A stretch of DNA of 15,280 nt from assembly GCA_934454035.1 (NCBI GenBank), contig CAKSFY010000046.1, positions 1 through 15,280 on the forward strand, in the 5' to 3' direction. Made by a program: the position numbers and the translations under genes. Positions within the stretch are counted from its first letter, which is position 1. The number at the start of each line of letters is the position of its first letter. This DNA is from an uncultured Clostridia bacterium (lineage in GTDB: Bacteria; Bacillota; Clostridia; UBA1381). Below the pieces are notes generated by a model, which was not told the origin of the DNA, made no database searches, and worked only from the letters and a program-made list of their open reading frames with translations. This document shows, in pieces, positions 6,021 to 14,234 of this stretch.

Positions 6021-9000
6021 ATGAAAAGAACAAGCAAAGTCATAAGCATAATGCTGTCGGTATTTATGCTTATGCAAATGATGACAGGAGTGGTTTTTGC
6101 CGCATCGAAATTACCGACAGATTTGCACTGGGATGAGGAAGACGGATTAATCGTTTCATACAAGACCGATCCCAATGTGGAAATATATTTAATTAATTTT
6201 TACAAAGACGGTAAATTGGTGGAACAATTGTCCGATGAATGTGATTTCAAAAGTGAGACGAGAGAAGAAACCACGCTCTACGGAGTTGTTGATGTCGTAG
6301 AGGAAAACGGCAGCGGCACATATACATTCAAAGTAGGAGAATGCAGCGAAACATACGAAGAATACTGCGAAACTTGGAGGCCCGAAACTCTGCACGCGAC
6401 AAAATGGAGCGAAATGAGCCCCGAATTTGTCTACACAAAGCCGTCTGCAAAGCTTCCTACTCCGAAAATTATAAGTTTTGCAAACAATGAAATAAGCACA
6501 AGCTATACACCCGACGAAAATATTGATTATGTTCAGTTAAACTACTATATTTCTTGGGGCGGAACGGAAAAGATAGTTACATATTCCGTTCACGGCTCGC
6601 AGAAACGCTTTGACGAATATTGCAACGACTCGGTTGCACGGGCTTTTAAAGCATTTGAAATAACCCGAGATTTATATAATGATTCCGATCCCTCAAGGTT
6701 CAATAAGGATAAGGCGGTATTAAGCGCCGCAATATCCACAAAAACCTTGCACGTTAACCAAATTTCATCAAGTGACGAATCGCCCATTGTATTCTATGGT
6801 TCGGATATAGGCGGCAACCCCGAGGACAAGCCTATTGACAGAACTGTTATTTCGGAAAATTACTATAACGCCGCAAAGGTTTGTTATGACCTCGGAATTA
6901 TGCCGAAAATCTATGAGAATTACAACCAAAATGTTATCGGCAGTGAATTCAACACCGTGTATAAGGCTCTTATCGGTTATGACGGCGATGCTTCTGCCGA
7001 CAGCGAGCTTACATATTCCGACATAATTGTGGATTTGGTAGATGCTCTCGGATATGCCCCTGCTGTTGCGTATAAGGGCGGAAGACCTGTGGGAAGCTTT
7101 TTGATAGCGGCTCAACAAGGAATTACAAAAGGTGTTTCTTTGTCGATGGACAGCAAGGTAACATATGAACAGCTTGCACAGCTTGTATATAATTCTCTTG
7201 AATGTCCTCTTATGAAGCAGATTTCCTGGGGCATGGATCCGGTGTACGACATTACCGATGATACTCGGTTATATCAGCTCGGTTATTCAAAATATACAGT
7301 AAATGCAGAGATATCGGGAAATAATGCCGCAGTAAAAGGCAAGGTGTATAATAAGGCCAATAAAAAAGGTGTTGAGGCGGATACACAGCTTACGATTAAG
7401 GATAATGATATAAAGACATATGCTGATAAAGGTATGGCGCTTTATGTTAAAGACGGCAATATATTAAGCGGTTTTCCGTATTATTACGCAAGAGTGAAAA
7501 TAAATAATGGCGATAAAGAAACGACAAGCAAAAATGTATTGCTTAATCTTGAAGCATACGGATATTCAAAATACAAAATAGGCGATGGTGAATACAGTGC
7601 CGTTCCGGAGTCAAATACGGTAGATTATACTCTTGATCCCGTAAGCGGAGATAAAAGTGTAGAAATCACTTTTGCAAACGCTGATGAAAGCAAGACCGTA
7701 TTAAAAAGTACATCAATAAAACTTATTAACAAGCACACAATCACATATATGGTGAACGGCAGTGTGTTTGAAACTGCTGAGGTTGACTGCGGCAGCGCAA
7801 TCCCTGCACTTGACAAAACACCGTCTGTTGACGGATACCGCTTTGACGGCTGGGAAGGAATTCCGGAAACTATGCCTGATGAGGATATCGTTGTCAATGC
7901 TATAATGACAGATGTATCGGCAGCAATCGCAACAGGCAAAGCGGGCGAAAATACTGCTTGGGCATTATCTCAGGACGGTACGCTCACAATCAGCGGTATC
8001 GGTGCGGTATCGGAACTTAAAGATTTCAGTTATGATAATTTCGTAGCAACAAAATCTGTTGTAATAGGCGACGGTATAACAAGTATAGGAGATTATGTTC
8101 TTAACGATCTGTATAACTGTGAAACCGTAAAGATAGGCAAAGGCTTGAAAACTGCCGGTGTTCAGTTTATGTACGGTTCAAAAATAAGTGAGATTATTGT
8201 CCCTGCGAATGTAGCGGAAATAAAAGAGGGCTTCTGCGGCAAAAACCAGAGCTCCGGTCTTAAAATATACATTTATAACAAAGACCTTGCAGGCTGCAAT
8301 TTCATATCGGAAGGTACATTGTACGGATATAGCAACTCTACACTAAATGCAGCAGCAACAGAAAAAAATCTTGAATTTGTATCAATCGACCCCGATTTTG
8401 CAATTAACGGCGGAGCTGAGGAAACAACCGATAAAAATGTTAAAATCAGCCTTAACGATTATGCGAAGAAAGATTTTATGCAGTATAAGATAAACGACGG
8501 CGAATACAAGAACATTGACGGCAATGACATTGATTTTGTTTTGGACAGCGCAGACGGTGAAAAAACAATAAGCATTACATTCAAAAATGACAGTTATGAG
8601 ATAGAAAAAACTCATAAAATCATATTTGACAACAAGCACAAAATAACATTCAAGGCAGACGGAGAGATAGTTGATGAGCATACATTCGGATGCGGCGCAC
8701 AAATCCCGGTTATCGACGGAGCAAAGGCACCCGCAAAAGAAGGATATGTATTTTTGGATTGGAACACTCTTCCGCATATTATGCCCGACAGCGATATAAC
8801 CGTGAATGCACTTTATTTAAAGAAACCCGAAAGCACATTGCTTGATACCATTCTTACAGATGAGGAAAAAGCAGACGGCATAATCATAAAATCCGAAATT
8901 ACCGTTGCGGAGGAAAATGCAAATATTCAGGCGGAGCTTATAAATAAGTATTCAAAATACACAGCGTCGATTGTAATAAATATCGATATTTTAAAGGGCA

Positions 9001-9878
9001 AGGACGAAAGCTTTGAACGTGTAACGGAAACCAATGAGCTGATTTCCTTTACCGTTGATATTCCGTCGGAAATTCAAGGCAAGGCAGAATACATTGTCCT
9101 GCGTGAGCATGACGGTGCGGCAGACGCCCTTACAACAAGCAAAAATGCAGACGGCGAGTATATTGAAGTTAAGGATAACACAATTATTATTCACGCAAAG
9201 AAATTCTCTGCATATCAGCTTATAGCAAAAGACGCAGACCCGGCTCCCTCACACAGAGGAGGCGGCAGTCTCGGCGGAGGCAGCGGCACCTCAAGCTTTA
9301 CAGTTAAATTTGAAACGAACGGTGCAGATGCAATCAAGTCGGTAAATGTAAACAAAAACGGTACTGTCAGCGCACCCGAAGCTCCGGCAAAGGACGGATT
9401 TGTATTTGACGGCTGGTACACAGACAAGAATTTCACAACTAAATTCGACTTTAATACAAAAATCACACAATCTGTTACGCTTTATGCAAAATGGGTTGAA
9501 AAAGCAAAAACAAGTATAATTCTTACTATCGGTCAAAAGGATGCAACCGTTGACGGAAAAACTGTTTCAAACGATGTTGCACCGAAGATTGTAAATGACA
9601 GAACAATGCTCCCGATACGCTTTATAGCAGAGGCTCTCGGTGCAAAGGTTGATTGGATTGAAGAAAGTCAGACGGTTAAAATCACTGCCGAAAACATTGA
9701 TATTTCAATTGAAATCGGCAAAGATTTTGCAACCGTAAACGGTGAGAAAATTGACCTTGATTCCCCGTCATTTATAGAAAATGACCGCACATATCTGCCG
9801 ATACGCTTTGTGTCGGAAAAACTCGGCGCAGATGTCAAGTGGGACGATGCTGCTAAAACCGTAAGTATTACAAAATAA
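6021..9878 (+). CDS. large modular surface protein: SLH-like, InlB-type repeats, BspA-type LRR, PF07833
   Basis: The 1285-residue precursor starts with a signal peptide ending near VVFAAS (residues 25-29). Domains in order: a beta-rich N-terminal region; a degenerate pair of S-layer-homology-like segments (about 272-400); a composite module (about 505-630) ending in an InlB/Listeria-Bacteroides-type repeat with GYRFDGW; a short BspA-like leucine-rich stretch (about 660-760); a second copy of the composite module (about 805-933). Then come a beta domain (about 950-1070), a Gly/Ser linker (GGGSLGGGSG), a third InlB-type repeat with GFVFDGWYTD (about 1093-1158), and a C-terminal PF07833 domain (about 1165-1285). 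No LPXTG motif is present, so attachment probably uses the SLH-like or PF07833 modules. A role in adhesion or cell-surface architecture is inferred. ATG 6021 follows AAAGGA closely, and a terminator follows the stop. Confidence 0.88.
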   Translation: MKRTSKVISIMLSVFMLMQMMTGVVFAASKLPTDLHWDEEDGLIVSYKTDPNVEIYLINFYKDGKLVEQLSDECDFKSETREETTLYGVVDVVEENGSGTYTFKVGECSETYEEYCETWRPETLHATKWSEMSPEFVYTKPSAKLPTPKIISFANNEISTSYTPDENIDYVQLNYYISWGGTEKIVTYSVHGSQKRFDEYCNDSVARAFKAFEITRDLYNDSDPSRFNKDKAVLSAAISTKTLHVNQISSSDESPIVFYGSDIGGNPEDKPIDRTVISENYYNAAKVCYDLGIMPKIYENYNQNVIGSEFNTVYKALIGYDGDASADSELTYSDIIVDLVDALGYAPAVAYKGGRPVGSFLIAAQQGITKGVSLSMDSKVTYEQLAQLVYNSLECPLMKQISWGMDPVYDITDDTRLYQLGYSKYTVNAEISGNNAAVKGKVYNKANKKGVEADTQLTIKDNDIKTYADKGMALYVKDGNILSGFPYYYARVKINNGDKETTSKNVLLNLEAYGYSKYKIGDGEYSAVPESNTVDYTLDPVSGDKSVEITFANADESKTVLKSTSIKLINKHTITYMVNGSVFETAEVDCGSAIPALDKTPSVDGYRFDGWEGIPETMPDEDIVVNAIMTDVSAAIATGKAGENTAWALSQDGTLTISGIGAVSELKDFSYDNFVATKSVVIGDGITSIGDYVLNDLYNCETVKIGKGLKTAGVQFMYGSKISEIIVPANVAEIKEGFCGKNQSSGLKIYIYNKDLAGCNFISEGTLYGYSNSTLNAAATEKNLEFVSIDPDFAINGGAEETTDKNVKISLNDYAKKDFMQYKINDGEYKNIDGNDIDFVLDSADGEKTISITFKNDSYEIEKTHKIIFDNKHKITFKADGEIVDEHTFGCGAQIPVIDGAKAPAKEGYVFLDWNTLPHIMPDSDITVNALYLKKPESTLLDTILTDEEKADGIIIKSEITVAEENANIQAELINKYSKYTASIVINIDILKGKDESFERVTETNELISFTVDIPSEIQGKAEYIVLREHDGAADALTTSKNADGEYIEVKDNTIIIHAKKFSAYQLIAKDADPAPSHRGGGSLGGGSGTSSFTVKFETNGADAIKSVNVNKNGTVSAPEAPAKDGFVFDGWYTDKNFTTKFDFNTKITQSVTLYAKWVEKAKTSIILTIGQKDATVDGKTVSNDVAPKIVNDRTMLPIRFIAEALGAKVDWIEESQTVKITAENIDISIEIGKDFATVNGEKIDLDSPSFIENDRTYLPIRFVSEKLGADVKWDDAAKTVSITK

Positions 9879-9888
9879 TAACTTACAC

Positions 9889-9923
9889 AAAAAACTGCTC
9901 AAAAAAATTTGGGCAGTTTTTTT
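9889..9923 (+). terminator. rho-independent terminator after the surface-protein gene
   Basis: AAAAAACTGCTC (9889-9900) pairs with GGGCAGTTTTTT (9911-9922, one G-T pair) around a 10-base A-rich loop and ends in a T run. It closes the two-component and exported-protein block. Confidence 0.88.
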
Positions 9924-10001
9924 GATGGCTCAAAAAGAAGTGCTTTTTTGTAAGTGATTTGAAGATTTCGGATATCATTCATAAATTGGATAAGATTATC
10001 A

Positions 10002-10025
10002 TAATTATGTACAAATACATAATTA
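10002..10025. repeat. perfect 10-bp palindrome upstream of the recombinase genes
   Basis: TAATTATGTA (10002-10011) and TACATAATTA (10016-10025) are exact complements around CAAA. It lies 30 bases before the 53-residue ORF, where an operator or a recombination site would be expected. No strong promoter was seen; TTGGAT (9986-9991) with TACAAA (10010-10015), 18 bases apart, is the best candidate and would put the -10 inside the palindrome. The rest of 9924-10055 shows nothing else. Confidence 0.6.
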
Positions 10026-10055
10026 ATAATAACTTATCGAAAGGCGGAATTATAT

Positions 10056-10217
10056 ATGTCTGAAGATGTACAAGCAAATGAAAAATTAAAAAATAACCGC
10101 AGCCGGTTTGAGCAGGAGCTTAAAATGTACATAAACCGTAAATTGTTTGACAAGCACATAATTTCGGAAGATATGTATTTTGCGGCAAAAGAGCTCTTGC
10201 TGAAGCAGGCAGTTTGA
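10056..10217 (+). CDS. 53-residue small protein preceding the serine recombinase
   Basis: ATG 10056 follows AAAGGCGG by about nine bases and opens a 53-codon frame starting MSEDVQANEK. It is mostly helical and charged: FEQELKMYINRKLFDKHIISED, then a hydrophobic/basic end KELLLKQAV. The helix, ISED, helix layout resembles the SHOCT-like small proteins that often sit next to large serine recombinases in Clostridia. I infer a helper or regulatory role by position only. The recombinase starts 21 bases after its stop, so the two are probably co-transcribed. Confidence 0.65.
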   Translation: MSEDVQANEKLKNNRSRFEQELKMYINRKLFDKHIISEDMYFAAKELLLKQAV

Positions 10218-10238
10218 CAGATATCGGAGAATGACAAA

Positions 10239-11954
10239 ATGAATATTTACGAAATGCGCCGGGATATGCGAATGCGCCATACGCGAGTATCCGATTATCC
10301 CTTGCGTGTTGTATACTATGCAAGAGTTTCAACGGACAAATACGACCAATTACATTCTCTCGGCGCGCAAAAAACCTATTTTGAAAATCTTTTGAAAAGA
10401 AATCCGAACTGGACATTTGTACGGGGTTATGTTGATGAGGGACTGACCGGAACAAAGATTGACAAAAGAGACAGTTTTATAGAGATGATGCGTGATGCAA
10501 AGCGCGGCAAATTTGACCTTATCTGTACCAAAGAGGTTTCAAGATTTGCGAGAAACACACTTGACAGTCTCAGCTGCACAAGAGAACTCTTAACCTATGG
10601 CGTTGCCGTATATTTTGAGAATGACAATCTGAATACCATTGACGAGGACTGTGATTTCAGACTTACCACTATGGCAAGTCTTGCACAGGAGGAATCACGC
10701 AAAACCTCTGAAAGACTTAAATTCGGTTTTCGTGAATCTATTAAAAAGGGTACTGTACTCGGAAACGACAGCATTTGGGGTTATCACAAGGAAAAAGGAA
10801 AATTGGTTATCGTGCCGGAGGAAGCGGATATGGTGCGGCGAATATTCGATTTATACGCAAACGAAGATTTCGGCATAAGAAAAATTGCAAAAATCTTATC
10901 CGATGACGGACTTCGCAACAGCGCCGGCAATCCGTTTTCATTTTCAACAATTAAAGGAATATTGGTTAATCCCAAATACAAGGGGTTCTATTGCGGAAAC
11001 AAGACGCATAAGGTCAATTTTTTGAGTAATGAAATTGCGTATGTTCCGCAGGGCGAATGGGTTATGTACAAAGACCACGAAAAAGTACCGCCCATTGTGT
11101 CGGCGCAGCTTTGGGACAAGGCAAACCGAAAACTCAAAGAACGCAGCGAAAAAATGTCAAACGGCGATAAGACAAGCTATCAGAACAAATATCTGTATTC
11201 GGGTAAAATTGTATGCGGTAAGCATAACACTTGTTATCACCATACTGTTTATCGCTATAAATCCGGAAATAGGGAATTATGGACCTGCAAGGAGTACGGA
11301 AACGGCAACAAATGCCGAAATCCGCTTGTCTATACGAGTGAAATCGACGCAGTAATGAAAGAGGTATATTCTAAGGTTTTATGCGAGAAAACTTCCATTA
11401 TAAACGACCTTATAGAACTTTATAAGGAAAGCGGAAGTGCAAAGGCTATCGTAAAACAAAAAAGAAAAACCGAGTCCGACATCAATGCTATTCTTGCAAA
11501 AAAGGACAAACTTCTTGACTTGGTTATGGACGACAGAATTTCAAATGAAGAGTTTGAACAAAGGAATAATGCCTTTAATGAGCAGATTGATGAACTGAAA
11601 GCAAGACTTTTCGAACTTAGCGAGGAAGAGCAAAAAAGTCTTGACTTGAAGGAAAGTATCGAGAGCTTGAGGGGTGCAATCAGCAATGAACTTGATTTCA
11701 CCGACAATATCAGCAAAAATGTTGTTGATAGTTTTATTGATAAAATTGTTGTTTTCAAAGGCGACACCGAAAATGAGATTAACCTAAAAATTTTCTTGAA
11801 ACTTCTGCCCGGTGATATCCGGAATTTCACCGAAAACTCCCATACACTCACCTTATCGGGCGGACAACTCATTCAAACCCGAGGAGGCAATTCAAGGTCA
11901 TTAAAAGCATATGATTTGACTTTCCGGTATGATTTGTGCTATTGTCCGGAATGA
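10239..11954 (+). CDS. large serine recombinase (site-specific integrase)
   Basis: The 571-residue enzyme cuts and rejoins DNA at attachment sites through a serine-DNA intermediate. The resolvase-type catalytic domain (about 23-165) carries Ser31 in YYARVSTD plus conserved DEGLTGT, EVSRFARN and TMASLAQEESRKTSER. The recombinase domain (about 180-290) contains GIRKIAKILSDDGLRN. The zinc ribbon (about 322-362) has Cys326-x2-His329 and Cys350-x8-Cys359, so His replaces the usual second Cys. A coiled coil (about 400-465) of the type that controls integration direction follows. ATG 10239 lies eight bases after GGAGA. This size and order are typical of phage and ICE integrases, SpoIVCA-type excisases and SprA. 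Its att sites cannot be fixed from one window; the truncated spoIVA 2.3 kb downstream is the most suggestive candidate target. Confidence 0.95.
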   Translation: MNIYEMRRDMRMRHTRVSDYPLRVVYYARVSTDKYDQLHSLGAQKTYFENLLKRNPNWTFVRGYVDEGLTGTKIDKRDSFIEMMRDAKRGKFDLICTKEVSRFARNTLDSLSCTRELLTYGVAVYFENDNLNTIDEDCDFRLTTMASLAQEESRKTSERLKFGFRESIKKGTVLGNDSIWGYHKEKGKLVIVPEEADMVRRIFDLYANEDFGIRKIAKILSDDGLRNSAGNPFSFSTIKGILVNPKYKGFYCGNKTHKVNFLSNEIAYVPQGEWVMYKDHEKVPPIVSAQLWDKANRKLKERSEKMSNGDKTSYQNKYLYSGKIVCGKHNTCYHHTVYRYKSGNRELWTCKEYGNGNKCRNPLVYTSEIDAVMKEVYSKVLCEKTSIINDLIELYKESGSAKAIVKQKRKTESDINAILAKKDKLLDLVMDDRISNEEFEQRNNAFNEQIDELKARLFELSEEEQKSLDLKESIESLRGAISNELDFTDNISKNVVDSFIDKIVVFKGDTENEINLKIFLKLLPGDIRNFTENSHTLTLSGGQLIQTRGGNSRSLKAYDLTFRYDLCYCPE

Positions 11955-11955
11955 A

Positions 11956-11996
11956 AATAACGGTACGGAGAATTTTTTTCTGTACCGCTATTTTTT
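11956..11996 (+). terminator. terminator after the recombinase gene
   Basis: AATAACGGTAC (11956-11966) pairs with GTACCGCTATT (11982-11992, one mismatch) and is followed by T's. The A/T-rich flanks make it usable from both strands. It overlaps the stop codon of the convergent toxin gene (11988-11990). Confidence 0.75.
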
Positions 11997-12323
11997 AATA
12001 TCGTGTTTTTCAGCACGCCGCAAGGCAACATCATAAACCTCATCATCTGCTCTTGCACCAATTACAACGACAAGCATTTGACCGTCAATTTTTATGAGTT
12101 TATACACAACACGAATGCCGAGATTTTTAAGTTTTATTTTCAGAAAACCCGATAAATTGTTTCCCTGTTTATTTCCTAATGGTTTGCCGTATCCGCCCTC
12201 GTTTACGGGAAGCGGATTTTTGAGTACTTTTTCCAGCGCTTTTGCTACAACTATACGTTCGTTGCCGGATAAACGCCTAAAATCTTTTTCTGCTTCGGGA
12301 AGATAAACCAATTTCCAATTCAT
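11988..12323 (-). CDS. RelE/ParE-superfamily toxin of a type II toxin-antitoxin pair
   Basis: The 111-residue basic protein has the RelE fold signature: N-terminal WKLVYLPEAEKDFRRLS, a helical KALEKVLKNPLP segment, and the C-terminal strands IRVVYKLIKIDGQMLVVVIGARADDEVY. Toxins of this type usually cut mRNA at the ribosome; the ParE branch inhibits gyrase. The sequence cannot settle which applies here. Its ATG overlaps the antitoxin stop (ATGA, 12320-12323), and GAGGTGG inside the antitoxin end serves as its ribosome binding site. It is therefore made only after its antitoxin. It is the last gene of the minus-strand pair. Confidence 0.9.
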   Translation of the reverse strand: MNWKLVYLPEAEKDFRRLSGNERIVVAKALEKVLKNPLPVNEGGYGKPLGNKQGNNLSGFLKIKLKNLGIRVVYKLIKIDGQMLVVVIGARADDEVYDVALRRAEKHDIKK

Positions 12324-12643
12324 TCAAATTCCACCTCGCCGATTGCATCTAAGTCCGCTTTTGTGATACCAAGGTCTTTATAAAGATCCTCGCCCGAAAT
12401 TAGGTTTGCCGGATTAAAATTCTGCATTCGTTCATTTGCTGTGTTCAAAAGTCTTGCATCATTAACTTCATCCATTAATTTAACATATTCTTCGGGAGAA
12501 AGAAGAACGCACTCCGCACTGTTATTTTTCATAACAACCTTTGCACCGCTTTGCTTAACCTCTTTAAAAATCTTTCCGGCAAGTCCTCTGTTGAATAATG
12601 AAATAGAAATTGTATCTCGAATAGCACTTGTGATATTTGCCAT
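12320..12643 (-). CDS. Phd/YefM-like antitoxin partner of the RelE toxin
   Basis: The 107-residue protein has an N-terminal Phd/YefM DNA-binding fold: short conserved start, FNRGLAGKIFKEVKQSG, and the motif NNSAECVLLSPEEYVKLMDEV. Its acidic C-terminal tail would wrap and neutralise the toxin. Two ATGs lie together; the second (12643) is chosen because GGAGG (12652-12656) is then eight bases away instead of five. A near-consensus promoter and a 10-bp inverted repeat lie directly upstream, as expected for a self-repressing pair. Such pairs stabilise mobile elements, which fits the neighbouring recombinase. Confidence 0.9.
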   Translation of the reverse strand: MANITSAIRDTISISLFNRGLAGKIFKEVKQSGAKVVMKNNSAECVLLSPEEYVKLMDEVNDARLLNTANERMQNFNPANLISGEDLYKDLGITKADLDAIGEVEFE

Positions 12644-12664
12644 CATTCTCACCTCCGCATAAAC

Positions 12665-12693
12665 AGTATACCACACAGAGCTTAATTTGTCAA
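12665..12693 (-). promoter_or_regulatory. near-consensus sigma-A promoter of the toxin-antitoxin operon
   Basis: On the minus strand TTGACA (12688-12693) and TATACT (12665-12670) are 17 bases apart, with TGTGG before the -10. Predicted start is near 12658, giving a very short leader that begins at the ribosome binding site. Confidence 0.8.
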
Positions 12694-12727
12694 TATATTT
12701 ACTGATAAATTCACAAATAAATATATT
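12692..12727. repeat. 10-bp inverted repeat, probable toxin-antitoxin operator
   Basis: AATATATTTA (12692-12701) and TAAATATATT (12718-12727) are exact complements with a 16-base spacer. The near arm touches the -35. Type II antitoxins commonly bind such repeats to repress their own operon. All bases are A/T, so chance is a real alternative. Confidence 0.45.
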
Positions 12728-12776
12728 ACCTATTTATAGTATATGCAAATGACTGTAAAACGATTATTTCTATATC

Positions 12777-12808
12777 AAAAAGGCTCTGCATATTTATAAA
12801 AAATGCAG
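12777..12808 (-). terminator. weak terminator after the ATPase gene
   Basis: On the minus strand CTGCAT (12803-12808) pairs with ATGCAG (12786-12791) around an 11-base loop, and TTTTT (12777-12781) follows after four bases. The stem is short and the loop long, so efficiency may be low. Confidence 0.4.
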
Positions 12809-12838
12809 CAGGATATAGATAATATAATTCTTCTGTAA

Positions 12839-14062
12839 TTACAGCATTTTATTATCTTTGATAAAATCAATCATATTTAAATGCAGGATTCCGTCTCGCC
12901 TTTGCAGCAATGTATCTGTTGTGAATAAATATTTAGGAAAATTATCCTTTATTTTCGTGAATGGTTTGTATTCCCTCTCCTCGGTAGATTGTTCTGCAAT
13001 AGTCATTGCCACCTGTATATAGAAATAGTCATCGGTATTATATCTTGCTATAAAATCACATTCAAGATTTCCTATCTTTCCGACGCTTAGCCGGTACCCC
13101 TTGCTTTTTAAATAGCAGAATAATATATTTTCAAGTACCGGACCGTAGTTTATTCTGCCGTCCACATTCATAGAATAATATATACTCAAATCCGCAAGAT
13201 AATATTTTTGCTCCGTTTTCATTGATTGTTTGGATTTTAGGTCAAACCTCGGGCATTTATATATTATCTTTGCATTTTCAAGCATTTCTATATATCTGTA
13301 TACAGTACTTTCCTTAACTGCTATATTTTCGTTTTTTAAATATTCGGCTATGTTGGATACACTTATTGTTGCACCGAAATTATTTATAACAAAGGACTGC
13401 ACTTTTTCAAATGCAGCACGATTTCTTATTTTTTTGTTTTTTGATATATCCTTTTCGAATATCTGATTGATAACGCTTTGTACATATAAGTTTCTGTCAT
13501 CGGGTTTATCAAACTCCAAGGATTTCGGAAAACCGCCGTCTCGGATATATGTTGTAAACTCTTTCGACGCATTTTGTGATACAGGTTTTCCCATAAACTT
13601 TTTCATTTCCAGATACTCATAAAATGTTAGGGTAAACATCTCGATTTCCACATATCTTCCTGTCAGCTTAGTCATCAGCTCACCGCTTAAAAGATATGAA
13701 TTTGAGCCTGTAATAAATATTGAATGACCGTCTTCTCTATAAGCATTTATGACTTCCTCAAAGCCTTTTACATTTTGTATTTCATCAATGAAAATATATT
13801 TTTTGTCGTTATCATTTATATAACCGTCAATCACAGCCTCTAATTTATCGGCGGTTTTAATATTTTTAAATCCTCTTTTATCAAGGTTAATGTTTATAAT
13901 ATTATTTTCCGAAACACCGGTATTAATTAAATCTTTAATAACAGAAAGCAAAAAGAAAGATTTTCCGCATCTTCTGATTCCGGTTATAACTTTTATTATG
14001 TCGGTATGGTAAAACCCGCGTATCTTATTCAAATAATCTTCTCTCATAAATATATTATCCAT
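12839..14062 (-). CDS. AAA-type ATPase with C-terminal DUF4143
   Basis: The 407-residue protein belongs to the AAA_14/DUF4143 group. The N-terminal ATPase has Walker A GIRRCGKS (28-35), Walker B KYIFIDEIQN, and the sensor strand IFITGSNSYLLSGE. A winged-helix-like middle segment (ISVSNIAEYLKNENI...STVYRYIEML) follows. The C-terminal DUF4143 has ECDFIA...YIQVA, a PD-(D/E)XK-like core with Gln in place of the second acidic residue, as often seen in the family. Family functions are poorly known; such genes are frequent and mobile in Clostridia and Bacteroides. The ATG at 14062 follows AAAGGAGG by seven bases; a longer frame to 14164 would run through the promoter. It is a single-gene unit on the same strand as the toxin-antitoxin pair. 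Confidence 0.9.
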   Translation of the reverse strand: MDNIFMREDYLNKIRGFYHTDIIKVITGIRRCGKSFFLLSVIKDLINTGVSENNIININLDKRGFKNIKTADKLEAVIDGYINDNDKKYIFIDEIQNVKGFEEVINAYREDGHSIFITGSNSYLLSGELMTKLTGRYVEIEMFTLTFYEYLEMKKFMGKPVSQNASKEFTTYIRDGGFPKSLEFDKPDDRNLYVQSVINQIFEKDISKNKKIRNRAAFEKVQSFVINNFGATISVSNIAEYLKNENIAVKESTVYRYIEMLENAKIIYKCPRFDLKSKQSMKTEQKYYLADLSIYYSMNVDGRINYGPVLENILFCYLKSKGYRLSVGKIGNLECDFIARYNTDDYFYIQVAMTIAEQSTEEREYKPFTKIKDNFPKYLFTTDTLLQRRDGILHLNMIDFIKDNKML

Positions 14063-14084
14063 TACAAAACCTCCTTTTGAATAT

Positions 14085-14113
14085 ATTATACCACTTTTAA
14101 AAGAAAAATGCAA
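14085..14113 (-). promoter_or_regulatory. sigma-A promoter of the ATPase gene
   Basis: On the minus strand TTGCAT (14108-14113) and TATAAT (14085-14090) are 17 bases apart with extended element GTGG. The same -35/-10 pair drives the two-component operon (1720-1748). The leader would be about 15 bases. Confidence 0.75.
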
Positions 14114-14199
14114 GTTAAGGGGAAAAATTATATAAAATGATTGAAAACATACCCTTAACAGCACATTAAGTTTATGAGTATAAAAATAATAAATTAAAA

Positions 14200-14234
14200 A
14201 AACTGCGGTAAAATACAGTTAAGCACCTCAGTTT
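14200..14234. repeat. 35-bp imperfect palindrome at the spoIVA break point
   Basis: AAACTGCGG (14200-14208) faces CCTCAGTTT (14226-14234), matching at eight of nine positions, with further pairs at 14209/14225 and at the centre (14215-14219). Large serine recombinases use attachment sites of about 35-50 bp with imperfect dyad symmetry. This one ends about ten bases before recognisable SpoIVA sequence begins. Its status as an att site is inference. Confidence 0.35.

Noticed and set aside
5924..6136. ORF containing MIFSAAAVDI, which resembles the MIFSVMAVDI stretch before the first exported protein
   Set aside because: The similarity comes from the repeated DNA element. The two stretches lie in different frames relative to the real genes and have no ribosome binding site.
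14063..14164. N-terminal 34-residue extension of the ATPase
   Set aside because: It would include the -10 and ribosome binding site of the chosen start, and the extension is not part of the AAA_14 fold.
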